DNA of 64,000 bases, from contig JAFDZO010000004.1 in assembly GCA_018266845.1 (NCBI GenBank), forward strand, positions 1 to 64,000. Reading direction: 5' to 3'. The notes beneath the pieces are model-generated. The model searched no databases, was not told the origin of the DNA, and was given only the letters and a program-made list of their open reading frames with translations. This document shows positions 27,364 to 35,372 of this stretch, in pieces. The translations under genes were made by a program, and so were the position numbers. This DNA comes from Bacteroidota bacterium. Lineage in GTDB: Bacteria; Bacteroidota; Ignavibacteria; Tepidaquicellales; Tepidaquicellaceae. Within the stretch, counting starts at the first letter, position 1, and each line of letters starts with the position of its first letter.

Positions 27364-28261
27364 CAAATACTTGAAAATATCGCAGGAAGTGCAATCAGCT
27401 CTTGATGAAAAAAAGCCGGTTGTTGCATTGGAGTCAACCATTATCTCACACGGAATGCCCTATCCCCAGAATTATGAGACGGCTAAAAAAGTGGAAGATA
27501 AAGTCAGAGAATACGGAGCCGTGCCGGCAACAATTGCTATCCTTGACGGATTAATAAAGGTTGGGCTGACGGAAGATGATTTGCTGAAACTATCCGGCGA
27601 AGGCAATATTCTCAAAGCCTCGCGAAGAGATATTCCGGTGATAGTTTCGGAAAAATTGAATGCTGCTACAACAGTTTCTGCCACTATGATTTGCGCCGCT
27701 ATGGCAGGATTAAAAATTTTCGCTACGGGAGGCATCGGCGGCGTGCACAGAAAGGGAAATGAGTCTTTCGATATTTCCGCAGATTTGACCGAGCTTGCCC
27801 AAACCAATATTGCCGTTGTTTCGGCGGGGGTAAAATCAATTTTAGATATTGGTTTAACTCTTGAGTATCTTGAAACGCTTGGAGTACCTGTTCTCGGTTA
27901 TGGCACGGATGAGTTTCCTGCATTTTATACGAGGCAGTCGGGATTCAAAGTAAACTACAGATTAGATACCCCCGGCCAAATAGGCTCGATGATAAAAACC
28001 AAATGGGAGCTGGGTTTGAACGGAGGAGTGATAGTAGCGAATCCTATTCCCGAAAAATTTTCAATGGATAAAAAAATTATAGATGAAGCCATAGAAAATG
28101 CCTTAAAAAAAGCTGATGAAAAAAATGTTAAAGGAAAAGACGTTACGCCGTTTTTACTGGGAGAAATCAAAAACATCACGGGAGGTTCCAGCTTAGATTC
28201 TAACATAAAACTCGTATTGAATAACGCAAAGTTAGCTGCGGAGATTTCGCAATTTTTGTAA
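27353..28261 (+). CDS. psuG: Pseudouridine-5'-phosphate glycosidase
   Basis: 302 residues matching PsuG along the full length. Visible blocks are VALESTIISHGMPYPQN near 24, AILDGLIKVG near 61, FATGGIGGVHRKG near 122, and VVSAGVKSILDIG near 155. The enzyme cleaves the C-C glycosidic bond of pseudouridine 5'-phosphate to uracil and ribose 5-phosphate. It is translationally coupled to psuK through an 11-base overlap. Confidence 0.95.
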   Translation: MSFNKYLKISQEVQSALDEKKPVVALESTIISHGMPYPQNYETAKKVEDKVREYGAVPATIAILDGLIKVGLTEDDLLKLSGEGNILKASRRDIPVIVSEKLNAATTVSATMICAAMAGLKIFATGGIGGVHRKGNESFDISADLTELAQTNIAVVSAGVKSILDIGLTLEYLETLGVPVLGYGTDEFPAFYTRQSGFKVNYRLDTPGQIGSMIKTKWELGLNGGVIVANPIPEKFSMDKKIIDEAIENALKKADEKNVKGKDVTPFLLGEIKNITGGSSLDSNIKLVLNNAKLAAEISQFL

Positions 28262-28323
28262 TAATTATTTTATGGAATCTTTACCTTAATTAGACTAATT
28301 TTATTTTCAAAAAACTAACCATA

Positions 28324-29139
28324 ATGAAAATTTCCAAAGTTTTAATTGTTGTATTTGTTGTTATTTCTTCTTTTGTATTGTATCAATCACTCGAAGCTTT
28401 CAGCAGCGGAATAACGGGGCGGACCAAAAAAAACGGAGACGGATGCACTTGCCATGGAAGTACTCCTACAGCAGGTGTAAGCGCTATTATTTCAGGTCCT
28501 GCTTCAGTTAAAGCGGGTGATACAGCAACTTACAGGCTAAAACTATTCGGCGGACCGTTAGTAGGCGGCGGATGTAATATAGCTGCGCAAACCGGAACGT
28601 TGATGACAAGCTTTCTTGAGTCCCAGCTTCAGCTTATTTCGGGCGAACTGACCCATACCTCACCCAAGCTTTCAGTCGGCGGAGATACAATCAGATGGGC
28701 TTTTAAATACAAAGCTCCTAATGCTCCTAATACAAAGGATTCGATTTTTGCTAACGGCAATTCTGTGAACATGTTAGCGGGTTCAAGCGGAGATGCGTGG
28801 AATTTTGCCAATAATTTTGTCATAAATATTACTCCGGCGACCTCGATTGAGAAAAACAGCGAAATTGTTAAGGAATTCAAGCTTTCGCAAAACTATCCTA
28901 ATCCTTTCAATCCGGCTACAAAAATCAACTTTTCCGTGCTGAAAAGCGGTTTTGTAACCCTAAGGGTTTTTGATAACTTAGGCAGGGAAAGAGCAAGCTT
29001 AGTAAACGAAAACCTCAATTCCGGCAGTTATTCTTATGTTTTGGATGCCAATGCTTACGGGCTGGCAAGCGGTATGTATTATTATAAGTTAGAGACGGAC
29101 GGGTTTTCAGATACTAAAAAAATGATACTTGCGAAGTAG
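28324..29139 (+). CDS. Secreted 'choice-of-anchor V'-like protein with T9SS sorting domain
   Basis: 271 residues. A signal peptide covers residues 1-25. It is followed by GITGRTKKNGDGCTCHG, the start of the choice-of-anchor V region, then a beta-sandwich-like domain. The C-terminal type IX sorting domain runs from about residue 187 (LSQNYPNPFNPATK) to the final KKMILAK. The family usually has a CxxCH heme-like motif at the N-terminus; here the spacing is CTCH, one residue shorter, so heme attachment is doubtful. Likely surface-exposed, function unknown. A terminator follows. Confidence 0.8.
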   Translation: MKISKVLIVVFVVISSFVLYQSLEAFSSGITGRTKKNGDGCTCHGSTPTAGVSAIISGPASVKAGDTATYRLKLFGGPLVGGGCNIAAQTGTLMTSFLESQLQLISGELTHTSPKLSVGGDTIRWAFKYKAPNAPNTKDSIFANGNSVNMLAGSSGDAWNFANNFVINITPATSIEKNSEIVKEFKLSQNYPNPFNPATKINFSVLKSGFVTLRVFDNLGRERASLVNENLNSGSYSYVLDANAYGLASGMYYYKLETDGFSDTKKMILAK

Positions 29140-29160
29140 TTTTCATTTTCTTGAAATTTT

Positions 29161-29198
29161 AAGCGGAATTTGGCTTTTTGCCGGGTTCCGCTTTTTTT
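29161..29198 (+). terminator. Rho-independent terminator
   Basis: AAGCGGAA (29161-29168) pairs with TTCCGCTT (29186-29193), followed by a run of T. It ends the transcript of the T9SS-sorted protein. Confidence 0.85.
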
Positions 29199-29199
29199 A

Positions 29200-29726
29200 T
29201 GGACTAAATTGCTGATTTTTTATAGGGCAAAACTTACGCCCCCTCGTAAGTTTTGGGGTAAATTATTGTTTTAACAAGTTTATGGTATCGAGTGGGAAAT
29301 GGTAAGTATAAAGTAAACAAATATTTGTGGATTTCAAATTTAGCGATTAAATTTTTTATTTTATCTTCGTTGCTACGCTCCTGCGTAGCAACGGAGACTT
29401 TTTACCCTTTCCCACGCTCCCGCCTTTAGCGGGACTAGTATCGCGTAGGAACGAGAGGTGAAACCGATATACTCCTTTTTGCTGCGCTCCCGCGTATCAA
29501 TATAAAATTTTTTACTTATTTGGGCATCAGGGTTGTTAGTAGAGACGCATAGTAATATGTCTCTACAGTACGAGAAGTATAACTTCAAATGTACTTATAC
29601 TCCGTCCCAAACCCCCGTTTGGGACGGAAGTAAGTTCGTAAACATTCCCAAACAGGGGTTTGGGAATGAGAAATACTGTAGAGACCCCGCCAAGTCGGAA
29701 AAGCAGTTGGGCAGTAGTTCAAAATT
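29200..29726. repeat. Intergenic hairpin-rich region (left part)
   Basis: No gene is seen. Hairpins include 29368-29393 (arm CGTTGCTACG, loop CTCCTG), whose 26 bases recur identically at 35076-35101. Others are a degenerate one at 29418-29434, GTAGAGAC/GTCTCTAC arms at 29539-29566, 29601-29628 (arm TCCGTCCCAAAC) and 29643-29668 (arm CATTCCCAAAC). A 12-bp inverted repeat, 29559-29570 with 29674-29685, encloses the last two. Confidence 0.75.
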
Positions 29727-29949
29727 CTCCCCTTGAGGGCAGGGCTGTTAAGTTCTCAAGAAAATTAGAAGAACTCCGTCCCAAACTCCTGTTTGGGACG
29801 GAAAGAGTGAGCGGAACTCTGTTCCGCTTTTGTATGCGAAACGAAGTTTCGCCCCATATTCTCCTTACCAAACAGAGTTTGGTAAGGAGAATATGGGAGA
29901 ATATATTTAAGTGAACATCAGAACTTAACAGCCCTGCCCTTGAGGGGAG
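29727..29949. mobile_element. MITE-like element with 30-bp terminal inverted repeats and nested hairpins
   Basis: The ends 29727-29756 and 29920-29949 are inverted repeats of 30 bases with two mismatches, containing AACTTAACAGCCCTGCCCT. Inside lie hairpins 29775-29802, 29811-29827, 29836-29852 and a 21-bp perfect stem at 29853-29897 with loop AGA. There is no coding capacity. A related, shorter inverted copy lies at 34911-35044. Small size, terminal repeats and second copy suggest a non-autonomous mobile element, although target duplications are not evident. Confidence 0.6.
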
Positions 29950-29969
29950 TACCCGCGAAGCGGGGAGAG

Positions 29970-30019
29970 GGGTGTTTGAACGAACACCCTCCGTCTCGCC
30001 GTTGGCTCGCCACCTCCCT
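29970..30019 (+). repeat. 50-bp repeat, copy 1
   Basis: This 50-base unit, containing GGTGTTTGAACGAACACC (itself a hairpin) and CCTCCGTCTCGCC, recurs in reverse orientation at 34815-34864 with few differences. It lies just beyond the MITE-like element in both places, so element and repeat form one composite unit. Confidence 0.75.
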
Positions 30020-30050
30020 CAATGGAGGAATAAAAATTCACTTCTACATC

Positions 30051-30980
30051 CTAAAACCTTGCCTTATACTCAAGCGATAGAGCAAATTTACGAGTAAGTC
30101 CGTCAGGTCTTATTGTTCTTGATTTCATCGGAGCGCCGAAGCTAAGCTCAATGGAATTTTTCTTGCTGACTTCATAAACTAAAAATAAATTTCCGTTAAG
30201 CGTTACGCCTTGCGAGCCGTCTATGCTTTGCTCAATGCCGTTTGCATCAGTGTATTTATCATTTGCTAAGTGAAAGATAGGCAGAATGCCGGGAGTGATT
30301 TTAAATTTCCCGTTATCAATATCAAAAGTATATGCAGCTCTTAGAAGCACATCGCCGCTTCTTTTATAATTTTTTGTTGACTGATATAGCTGCGCCTCAG
30401 AGCCGGCGGGATAAAGATTTGCAGAAAAAGTATTTTTGTTTTGTGTGAGCGGCTGCTGAAGAGCGGCGGTGAATTCAAACTTATCGTGCGAGTGATTTAT
30501 TCCTGCAATAATATCAAGCGTTCCCAAACTTGTTTGATATGCCATAGGAAGAGAGAGATTATTGATGGCTGAATTGCCGTCGTTGAAAGGGATTTTAAAT
30601 CCTAAAGTAAGCCCTGTATTGTTGCCGGCGGAGTAGCTTGCGCTAATAAATCCATCCGACATTCCGCTTACGTCTCCTAAGTCTCCTTTTACAGACGTAA
30701 ACAAAATTTTACCGGAGATACTAAGACAGGAATTTAAGTTTCTCGTGTACTCAAGATAAGGAGAAATTATTTTAACGCTGTTCTCTCCTCTGCCGTATGA
30801 GATGCCTGCTTTAACCTGATTCAGTAAAACGCTTTCTGTATGCTCATCCGGCTTTAATGAGTGGATGGAGCAGAAACCTGCATCACTGCATCCTTGCGCT
30901 TTTAGGTTTTTGGTAATTGCAAATACAATTGTAAAGCAAAAAAAGAGAAGGGCGAAAGAAAGGGCTTTGGCTGATTTCAT
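30051..30980 (-). CDS. Outer-membrane beta-barrel protein, unknown function
   Basis: 309 residues with a signal peptide (cleavage probably after LKAQ, near residue 29). A short cysteine-containing segment GCSDAGFCSI follows, then alternating amphipathic strands and a C-terminal aromatic residue (EYKARF). This pattern is typical of outer-membrane barrels. The N-terminal two-cysteine segment recurs in a Bacteroidota family of unassigned barrel proteins, as I recall it. The gene stands alone between repeats. The cargo or role cannot be read from the sequence. Confidence 0.65.
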   Translation of the reverse strand: MKSAKALSFALLFFCFTIVFAITKNLKAQGCSDAGFCSIHSLKPDEHTESVLLNQVKAGISYGRGENSVKIISPYLEYTRNLNSCLSISGKILFTSVKGDLGDVSGMSDGFISASYSAGNNTGLTLGFKIPFNDGNSAINNLSLPMAYQTSLGTLDIIAGINHSHDKFEFTAALQQPLTQNKNTFSANLYPAGSEAQLYQSTKNYKRSGDVLLRAAYTFDIDNGKFKITPGILPIFHLANDKYTDANGIEQSIDGSQGVTLNGNLFLVYEVSKKNSIELSFGAPMKSRTIRPDGLTRKFALSLEYKARF

Positions 30981-31550
30981 TTATTATTTTATGCGGGGTA
31001 TAACAGCGAAGATAAAAAATAAGTTCAATTGTTGCCAGATAATTAAACGAAGTGAAAATGATGACTCACCACACGACAAAAAATTTTTATAACTTGTAAA
31101 TATGAATTTAACCGCAAAGAACGCAAAATATGACAGCAAAGTTCGCAAAGACCTTAAAGACTGACACAAAATATAATTTCTCAAACTCGAGATTGTTCTG
31201 CCAAACAGACATTAAAGCGCAGTTAGTTTTATGTTTGAGATATTGAGGAAAAATATCTTATATTTTTTGCGTGCTTTGCATCTTTGCGGTTAAGTTCAAT
31301 TTTTAAGAAAAATTTTTGGCGTGTGATAAGAAATGATGAAAGAATAAACAGCGAGTTCCCCCTCAAAAATTAAATCAACAAAATAATTGAAGGGGCAAAA
31401 ACTCGCAGTATTGGTACTTTTGTATTGCTAAAATAAAACCCTGCCGGATTTTTTTGCGTGAGAGAGAGGACATACTGCTTTAACTCAATCATTAAATGGA
31501 AACGGTATGCGCCGCATTAAAATCAAAAGCAGGGAACTTAAATTGTAACT
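30981..31550. other. Intergenic region with inverted-repeat element
   Basis: About 570 bases without a gene. It contains the inverted-repeat element at 31061-31338. Further right, GCGAGTT..CCCC and GGGG..AACTCGC arms at about 31350-31405 form an imperfect stem. The promoter of the barrel protein gene should lie at the left end. Confidence 0.55.
31061..31338. mobile_element. MITE-like inverted-repeat element, about 278 bp
   Basis: The left end (31061-31095) and the right end (31306-31338, complement) share TCA..ACACG.CAAAAA.TTTTT. An inner inverted pair carries AACCGCAAAGA and ACGCAAAA (31104-31130 against 31261-31297, with an 8-base insertion in the latter). The left-end motif also occurs at 26175-26195 without the rest. 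No coding capacity. A non-autonomous element or its remnant is the simplest reading. Confidence 0.5.
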
Positions 31551-32963
31551 CTATTTTAATAAAGTCATCTTTTTTACGGATAAAAAATTATCTGCTTCAA
31601 GTTTGTAAAAATAAACTCCGCTGGGAAAACCGGCTGCATTCCACTTGTACGAATACGTTCCGCTTTGCAGTTTTCCTTCAAAGATATTTTGCGCTAAAAC
31701 ACCAATCGAATTATAAACACTTAACCTTACGCTGCTCTGCTTGGGGAGAGAAAAATTAATACTCGTTTCGGGATTAAACGGATTAGGAAAATTTTGTTGT
31801 AAGTCGTAGCCTGCCGGGTTTTCCGCCGAAATATTTTGAATCCCTACGGGGCGGAGTGTAATAACTTTGTTCATAAAATTTACGGAAATCGGACCGGTAT
31901 CAGCATCCTGATTTATCATTAAAGATATACTTATGCTGTCAACGGGATAATACATATACATGCAGGAGTAACCGAACAGGTTTCCTCCGTGCCCGTAGCA
32001 AGGTCTTCCCATAACATTGTATCTGAAAGTTCCAAGCCCGTAGCCGTTAACACCGCTTAATGCAGCCGGAACAAATGAAATTAATTTATTCATTGATGCC
32101 TGAGTTAAAAGCGAACCTTCGAACAAAGCTCTTGACCATCGTATAAGATTTTCGGGATTAGCTACAACTCCGCTTGAACCTATTGTAGAGCTAAACAGAG
32201 CGGTTCTTGGAATAAAAAAGGCATCTTCCGGCACTCCGTCTCCATTCAAATCTACCCAGTTGTGAGCGTAAGGACCGGATACTGTATCCTGCGGTTCAAA
32301 AAAGGAACGGTTCATTCCCAGCGGAGTATAGAATCTGCTCCTTAGCTGTTCTGCAAGGTTTGTCCCCGTTATTTTAGAAATAATCATTCCCAATAAAACA
32401 AAATTTGTATTAGAGTATCGCCATGAGGTACCGGGGTTAAAATAAGGGGCGAGTACATACTGCGAAACTACCTCTTCGGGTGTCCAATAGCGGTTCCAGT
32501 TTGAAGTAATGGCAGTACTGAACGAGGGGTGGTCGGTAAAGCTGTATATACCGCTTGTATGATTTAGTAACTGCTTTATTGTAATATTGCTATCAATGTT
32601 ATTATATCTTGGCAGCCACTTATATAGCGGGTCGTCAATGCTTAAGCTGTCTGCTTCTTCCAGTTGTAAAATCATAACAGCGACAAAATTTTTCATAATA
32701 CTTCCCGTCAAAAAAGCGTGGTTTGGGGTAAGGTTTTGCCCGGCAGAAGAAATACCGGAGACTCCCTGCCAAAGCCCCTGTCCGGGGACGTAAACAGCGG
32801 CGGAAATTCCAACTAGACTATTATTTGAGCGCAAAGTGTTTATAGCATCCTGCAGCTTTCTGGCGTAAGCTGTGTCAAAGGTCTGAGCGTCAGAATCTTT
32901 AAAAAGAAAAAATAAAATTATTAATAATTGTACTATGTATAATCCTAAAGATTTTTTGCTCAT
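31551..32963 (-). CDS. Secreted CubicO/class C beta-lactamase-like serine hydrolase with T9SS sorting domain
   Basis: 470 residues. After a signal peptide (1-26) comes a penicillin-binding/class C fold: SxxK in TGSIMKNFVAV near 87, the YxN motif as YSNTNF near 183, and an HGG motif in YGHGGNLFGYS near 323, which replaces the KTG of true class C enzymes. The C-terminal type IX sorting domain begins LQQNFPNPFNPETSINFSL near 388 and ends KKMTLLK. Probably an esterase, D-aminopeptidase or DD-peptidase-like enzyme at the cell surface. It lies 20 bases after the TetR gene and is probably cotranscribed with it. Confidence 0.88.
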   Translation of the reverse strand: MSKKSLGLYIVQLLIILFFLFKDSDAQTFDTAYARKLQDAINTLRSNNSLVGISAAVYVPGQGLWQGVSGISSAGQNLTPNHAFLTGSIMKNFVAVMILQLEEADSLSIDDPLYKWLPRYNNIDSNITIKQLLNHTSGIYSFTDHPSFSTAITSNWNRYWTPEEVVSQYVLAPYFNPGTSWRYSNTNFVLLGMIISKITGTNLAEQLRSRFYTPLGMNRSFFEPQDTVSGPYAHNWVDLNGDGVPEDAFFIPRTALFSSTIGSSGVVANPENLIRWSRALFEGSLLTQASMNKLISFVPAALSGVNGYGLGTFRYNVMGRPCYGHGGNLFGYSCMYMYYPVDSISISLMINQDADTGPISVNFMNKVITLRPVGIQNISAENPAGYDLQQNFPNPFNPETSINFSLPKQSSVRLSVYNSIGVLAQNIFEGKLQSGTYSYKWNAAGFPSGVYFYKLEADNFLSVKKMTLLK

Positions 32964-32983
32964 AATATTTAGTTAGTTGCGGG

Positions 32984-33580
32984 TTATGTTTCTATTTGCT
33001 TTATATAGCTTTCTATAAGCTTGTATAATTTTTTAAGAGTGTTATAATTTGAATTCGATTGGTTGAACCTAAGATACACGCCTCCTATTAAGCTGAATAT
33101 AGTATATGCAGCTTCACCTGCATCAACGTTTTTTTTTATCTTTCTTTCAGCTTGCGCCTGCTTAATAAGAAGGGTAATATTTTTTGTATAAGTTTTCCCT
33201 ATGTTTCTATTGTCGCCGAATTTTAAATAATAATTATATATATCCATTTTGAGCCGCGCAAAATTTTTCATTTCAGCTCTGGTTTTGAAAACCGGAAAAT
33301 GCACCGAAACCATATTGTATATCTTTTCAAGCGGAGATGCATCCGAAGTCATAATAATATCCATAATCTCAAGAGACTCTATGTCTTTTGTCTTTATAAG
33401 ATAATCAAGTAAATCTTCTTTATTATTAAAGTGCCAGTAGATAGCTCCGCGTGTTACTCCGGCTTTTGCGGCTATGTTTTCGAGTGTAACATTCTCGAAG
33501 CCGTTTTTTACTAATTGCCGTAAGGCAATATTTAATAATTTTTTCTTTGTGAGTTCTGCTTCTTCTTTTGTTCTTTTCAT
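32984..33580 (-). CDS. TetR/AcrR-family transcriptional repressor
   Basis: The N-terminal HTH reads KKKLLNIALRQLVKNGFENV, then AAKAGVTRGAIYWHFNNKEDLL, the TetR signature. The C-terminal ligand domain is helical and resembles AcrR. I prefer the ATG at 33580 (MKRTKEEAE, about 198 residues), which matches family N-termini. The ATG at 33601 lies inside the palindrome at 33599-33627. That palindrome is probably its own operator. Its target likely includes itself and the serine hydrolase 20 bases downstream. Confidence 0.9.
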   Translation of the reverse strand: MKRTKEEAELTKKKLLNIALRQLVKNGFENVTLENIAAKAGVTRGAIYWHFNNKEDLLDYLIKTKDIESLEIMDIIMTSDASPLEKIYNMVSVHFPVFKTRAEMKNFARLKMDIYNYYLKFGDNRNIGKTYTKNITLLIKQAQAERKIKKNVDAGEAAYTIFSLIGGVYLRFNQSNSNYNTLKKLYKLIESYIKQIET

Positions 33581-33598
33581 AGTGATAATTTGAAAAAG

Positions 33599-33627
33599 CA
33601 TTTTACATACACACTGTATGTAAAATG
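33599..33627. promoter_or_regulatory. 29-bp palindromic operator, probable TetR site
   Basis: Two perfect 13-base arms (CATTTTACATACA and TGTATGTAAAATG) flank the spacer CAC. It lies 19 bases upstream of the preferred TetR start. TACATACA/TGTATGTA half-sites resemble those bound by AcrR- and TtgR-type repressors, so autoregulation is likely. Confidence 0.75.
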
Positions 33628-33821
33628 AAAAATATGTATAATTTTGTCAAGTGAAATATTGCAGGCAGCGCTGCTCTGCTAAAATTTTATTTTTTTGCTT
33701 AGTATTTTTTCCCCGCTGCTGAGCAGAACATATCCCGAGCATCGGAACAGGCAATTTTAATTTTATCCGGCTCTGTATGTAGCGGGGCAGCGTGATAAAA
33801 AAACTGTCAGTTCCTCACTTC

Positions 33822-34667
33822 TCACTTCTTATCAAACTTTACAACTCCCATTTCTTCAAAGCAGTTTTTCATTATTGAAAATCTTTCTTCGAACTTCCAG
33901 TCGTCTTCGGTAATATCAACATTAAGAGCGAAGAGATATACATTCTCTTTCACTGTCAGGTAGCCGACGAGCCAGCCGACTTTCGAGTCATCGTTTACTG
34001 CCGTTCCGGTTTTTAATCTCAAAATATAATCTGCGCCTTTTTCATTTATCATAATGTCTTTTAGTATGTCAATATTCCTTTGCTTGAAGGGGATTTTGTT
34101 TTCATAAATTTTTCTTTGCAGGCCGAGCTGTTCCATAGCAGTTATGCGCATCTTTCCTTTCAGCCAGAACATATCTACTCCCTCTGAAATATCTTTGCTG
34201 CCATAGTTAAGCGTATCAACAAATTTTCTCATTTGCTCCAGTCCCATTCTTCGTGCGCATTCCTGATAAAACCACACGGCAGAATATTTGTATGCCTCGC
34301 GGAGGTTGAGGTCTTTGTTCCATTCTTCGCGCCAGCGCTTCTCCCCGTCCCATTTGATGATTTCGTTTTCATCTTTTAACACGCCTGACTCCAGAAAGAA
34401 AAGGGAGTTCGGGATTTTGAAAGTTGATGCCGGGAGAAATCCGCGATAGCACCGGGCAGAATCGTGATAATAATGCCTGTCATTTTTATAATCGTAAATC
34501 ACAATGCAGCCGGTTGTTGTATCGGCATCGAAAAATTTTTTAAAATTTATTTGATTGGCAGATTTTGTCTTAACTGTATCAGATTGTGTCTGAGTGCCTG
34601 CATTTTTTTTGCCGCATGCAAAAACTGCGAGTATTAATAACGGAAGCAGAATGAAAAATTTTTTCAT
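33822..34667 (-). CDS. Class D beta-lactamase-like lipoprotein
   Basis: 281 residues from the ATG at 34667. The signal MKKFFILLPLLILAVFAC is a lipobox, so the protein is probably lipid-anchored. Class D motifs are present: STFK near 69, SAV in YSAVWFYQ near 117, a YGS in place of YGN in LNYGSKD, KTG in RLKTGTAV near 222, and W in WLVGYL. It may hydrolyse beta-lactams or act as a related penicillin-recognising protein. A 65-residue upstream extension in frame is encoded partly by the non-coding repeat unit and is rejected. It lies upstream of the TetR gene on the same strand, about 240 bases away. Confidence 0.88.
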   Translation of the reverse strand: MKKFFILLPLLILAVFACGKKNAGTQTQSDTVKTKSANQINFKKFFDADTTTGCIVIYDYKNDRHYYHDSARCYRGFLPASTFKIPNSLFFLESGVLKDENEIIKWDGEKRWREEWNKDLNLREAYKYSAVWFYQECARRMGLEQMRKFVDTLNYGSKDISEGVDMFWLKGKMRITAMEQLGLQRKIYENKIPFKQRNIDILKDIMINEKGADYILRLKTGTAVNDDSKVGWLVGYLTVKENVYLFALNVDITEDDWKFEERFSIMKNCFEEMGVVKFDKK

Positions 34668-34814
34668 GGATAAAATTTGCAATAATTTTTTGAGTAGTTT
34701 GGATTGGTAAGATAATTTGGCAGATAGGGAAACTTGTTTCAAGTCGGGATGCTGTGGATTTTCTGCGAAATTGGGGGAAAACTCCTCCCTTCGTAAGTCC
34801 AGCTTTAGCGGGAG

Positions 34815-34864
34815 AGGGAGGTGTCGAACCAAGGGCGAGACGGAGGGTGTTCGTTCAAACACCC
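34815..34864 (-). repeat. 50-bp repeat, copy 2 (inverted)
   Basis: Reverse-complement copy of 29970-30019, sharing the GGTGTTTGAACGAACACC hairpin and CCTCCGTCTCGCC with several differences near the outer end. Confidence 0.75.
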
Positions 34865-34910
34865 TTCCCGATCCCGCAATAAATGCTGGACTAGCTCTAA
34901 AGGTCGGACT

Positions 34911-35044
34911 TCCCTCAAGGGCAGGGATGTTAAGCTCGAAGCTATTTTGTTCAATTCATGTGCGAACTCTTTCCCAAGCTGGAGCATGGGAAGGAGAAAT
35001 TTGTATCTATAATAGAACTTAACAAGCCCTGCCCTCAAGGGGAG
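34911..35044. mobile_element. MITE-like element, second inverted shorter copy
   Basis: The ends 34911-34936 and 35014-35044 are inverted and match the terminal repeats of 29727-29949 (ACTTAACA(A)GCCCTGCCCT). The interior is shorter and has one TTCCCA/TGGGAA hairpin near 34971-34992. Together with the 50-bp repeat at 34815, this is a reverse copy of the left composite unit. Confidence 0.55.
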
Positions 35045-35075
35045 AATTGTGTACCAGGAATGGAGAATTTTTCCT

Positions 35076-35101
35076 CGTTGCTACGCTCCTGCGTAGCAAC
35101 G
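35076..35101. repeat. CTCCTG-loop hairpin (identical to 29368-29393)
   Basis: Arms CGTTGCTACG and CGTAGCAACG flank the loop CTCCTG. All 26 bases are identical to those at 29368-29393, and similar DNA follows both copies. Confidence 0.85.
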
Positions 35102-35372
35102 TAGGCAGTTTACTCGTTCCCACGCTGGAGCGCCGGAACGAGGGGATAGTTTCTTATCTATACTCCGTCTAAATAATAAGCCGTGTCAAGAACGAAATAA
35201 TATCCCAGTATATTCTTAATTTTTCTCTTACTACTTAAAATTATTTTTTGTAGTTTTATGGCTTATAACTTTACTTCTGCAAAACAAGATTTACTAAAAG
35301 CGGTTTTTCCCTATAATAAAAACGCTTTTGAGAAATTTTGTAAATCAAAAATAAATACGTAAAAAATTTTTA

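Larger units (their letters stand above)
34668..35372. other. Intergenic region with composite repeat and upstream of actA
   Basis: About 700 bases without a supported gene. It contains the reverse copy of the composite repeat (34815-35044), the CTCCTG hairpin 35076-35101, and a further imperfect hairpin at about 35113-35143 (CTCGTTCC/GGAACGAG). AT-rich DNA from 35200 to 35370 must hold the promoter of the respiratory cluster. The hairpin AAAAGCG (about 35296) / CGCTTTT (about 35330) is visible there. Confidence 0.6.

Noticed and set aside
29368-29970. Possible CRISPR array
   Set aside because: The units differ in sequence and spacing, are palindromic and have no constant spacer length; no cas genes are seen.
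34668-34862. N-terminal extension of the class D beta-lactamase gene
   Set aside because: It is partly encoded by the non-coding composite repeat and would place the lipoprotein signal in the middle of the protein.
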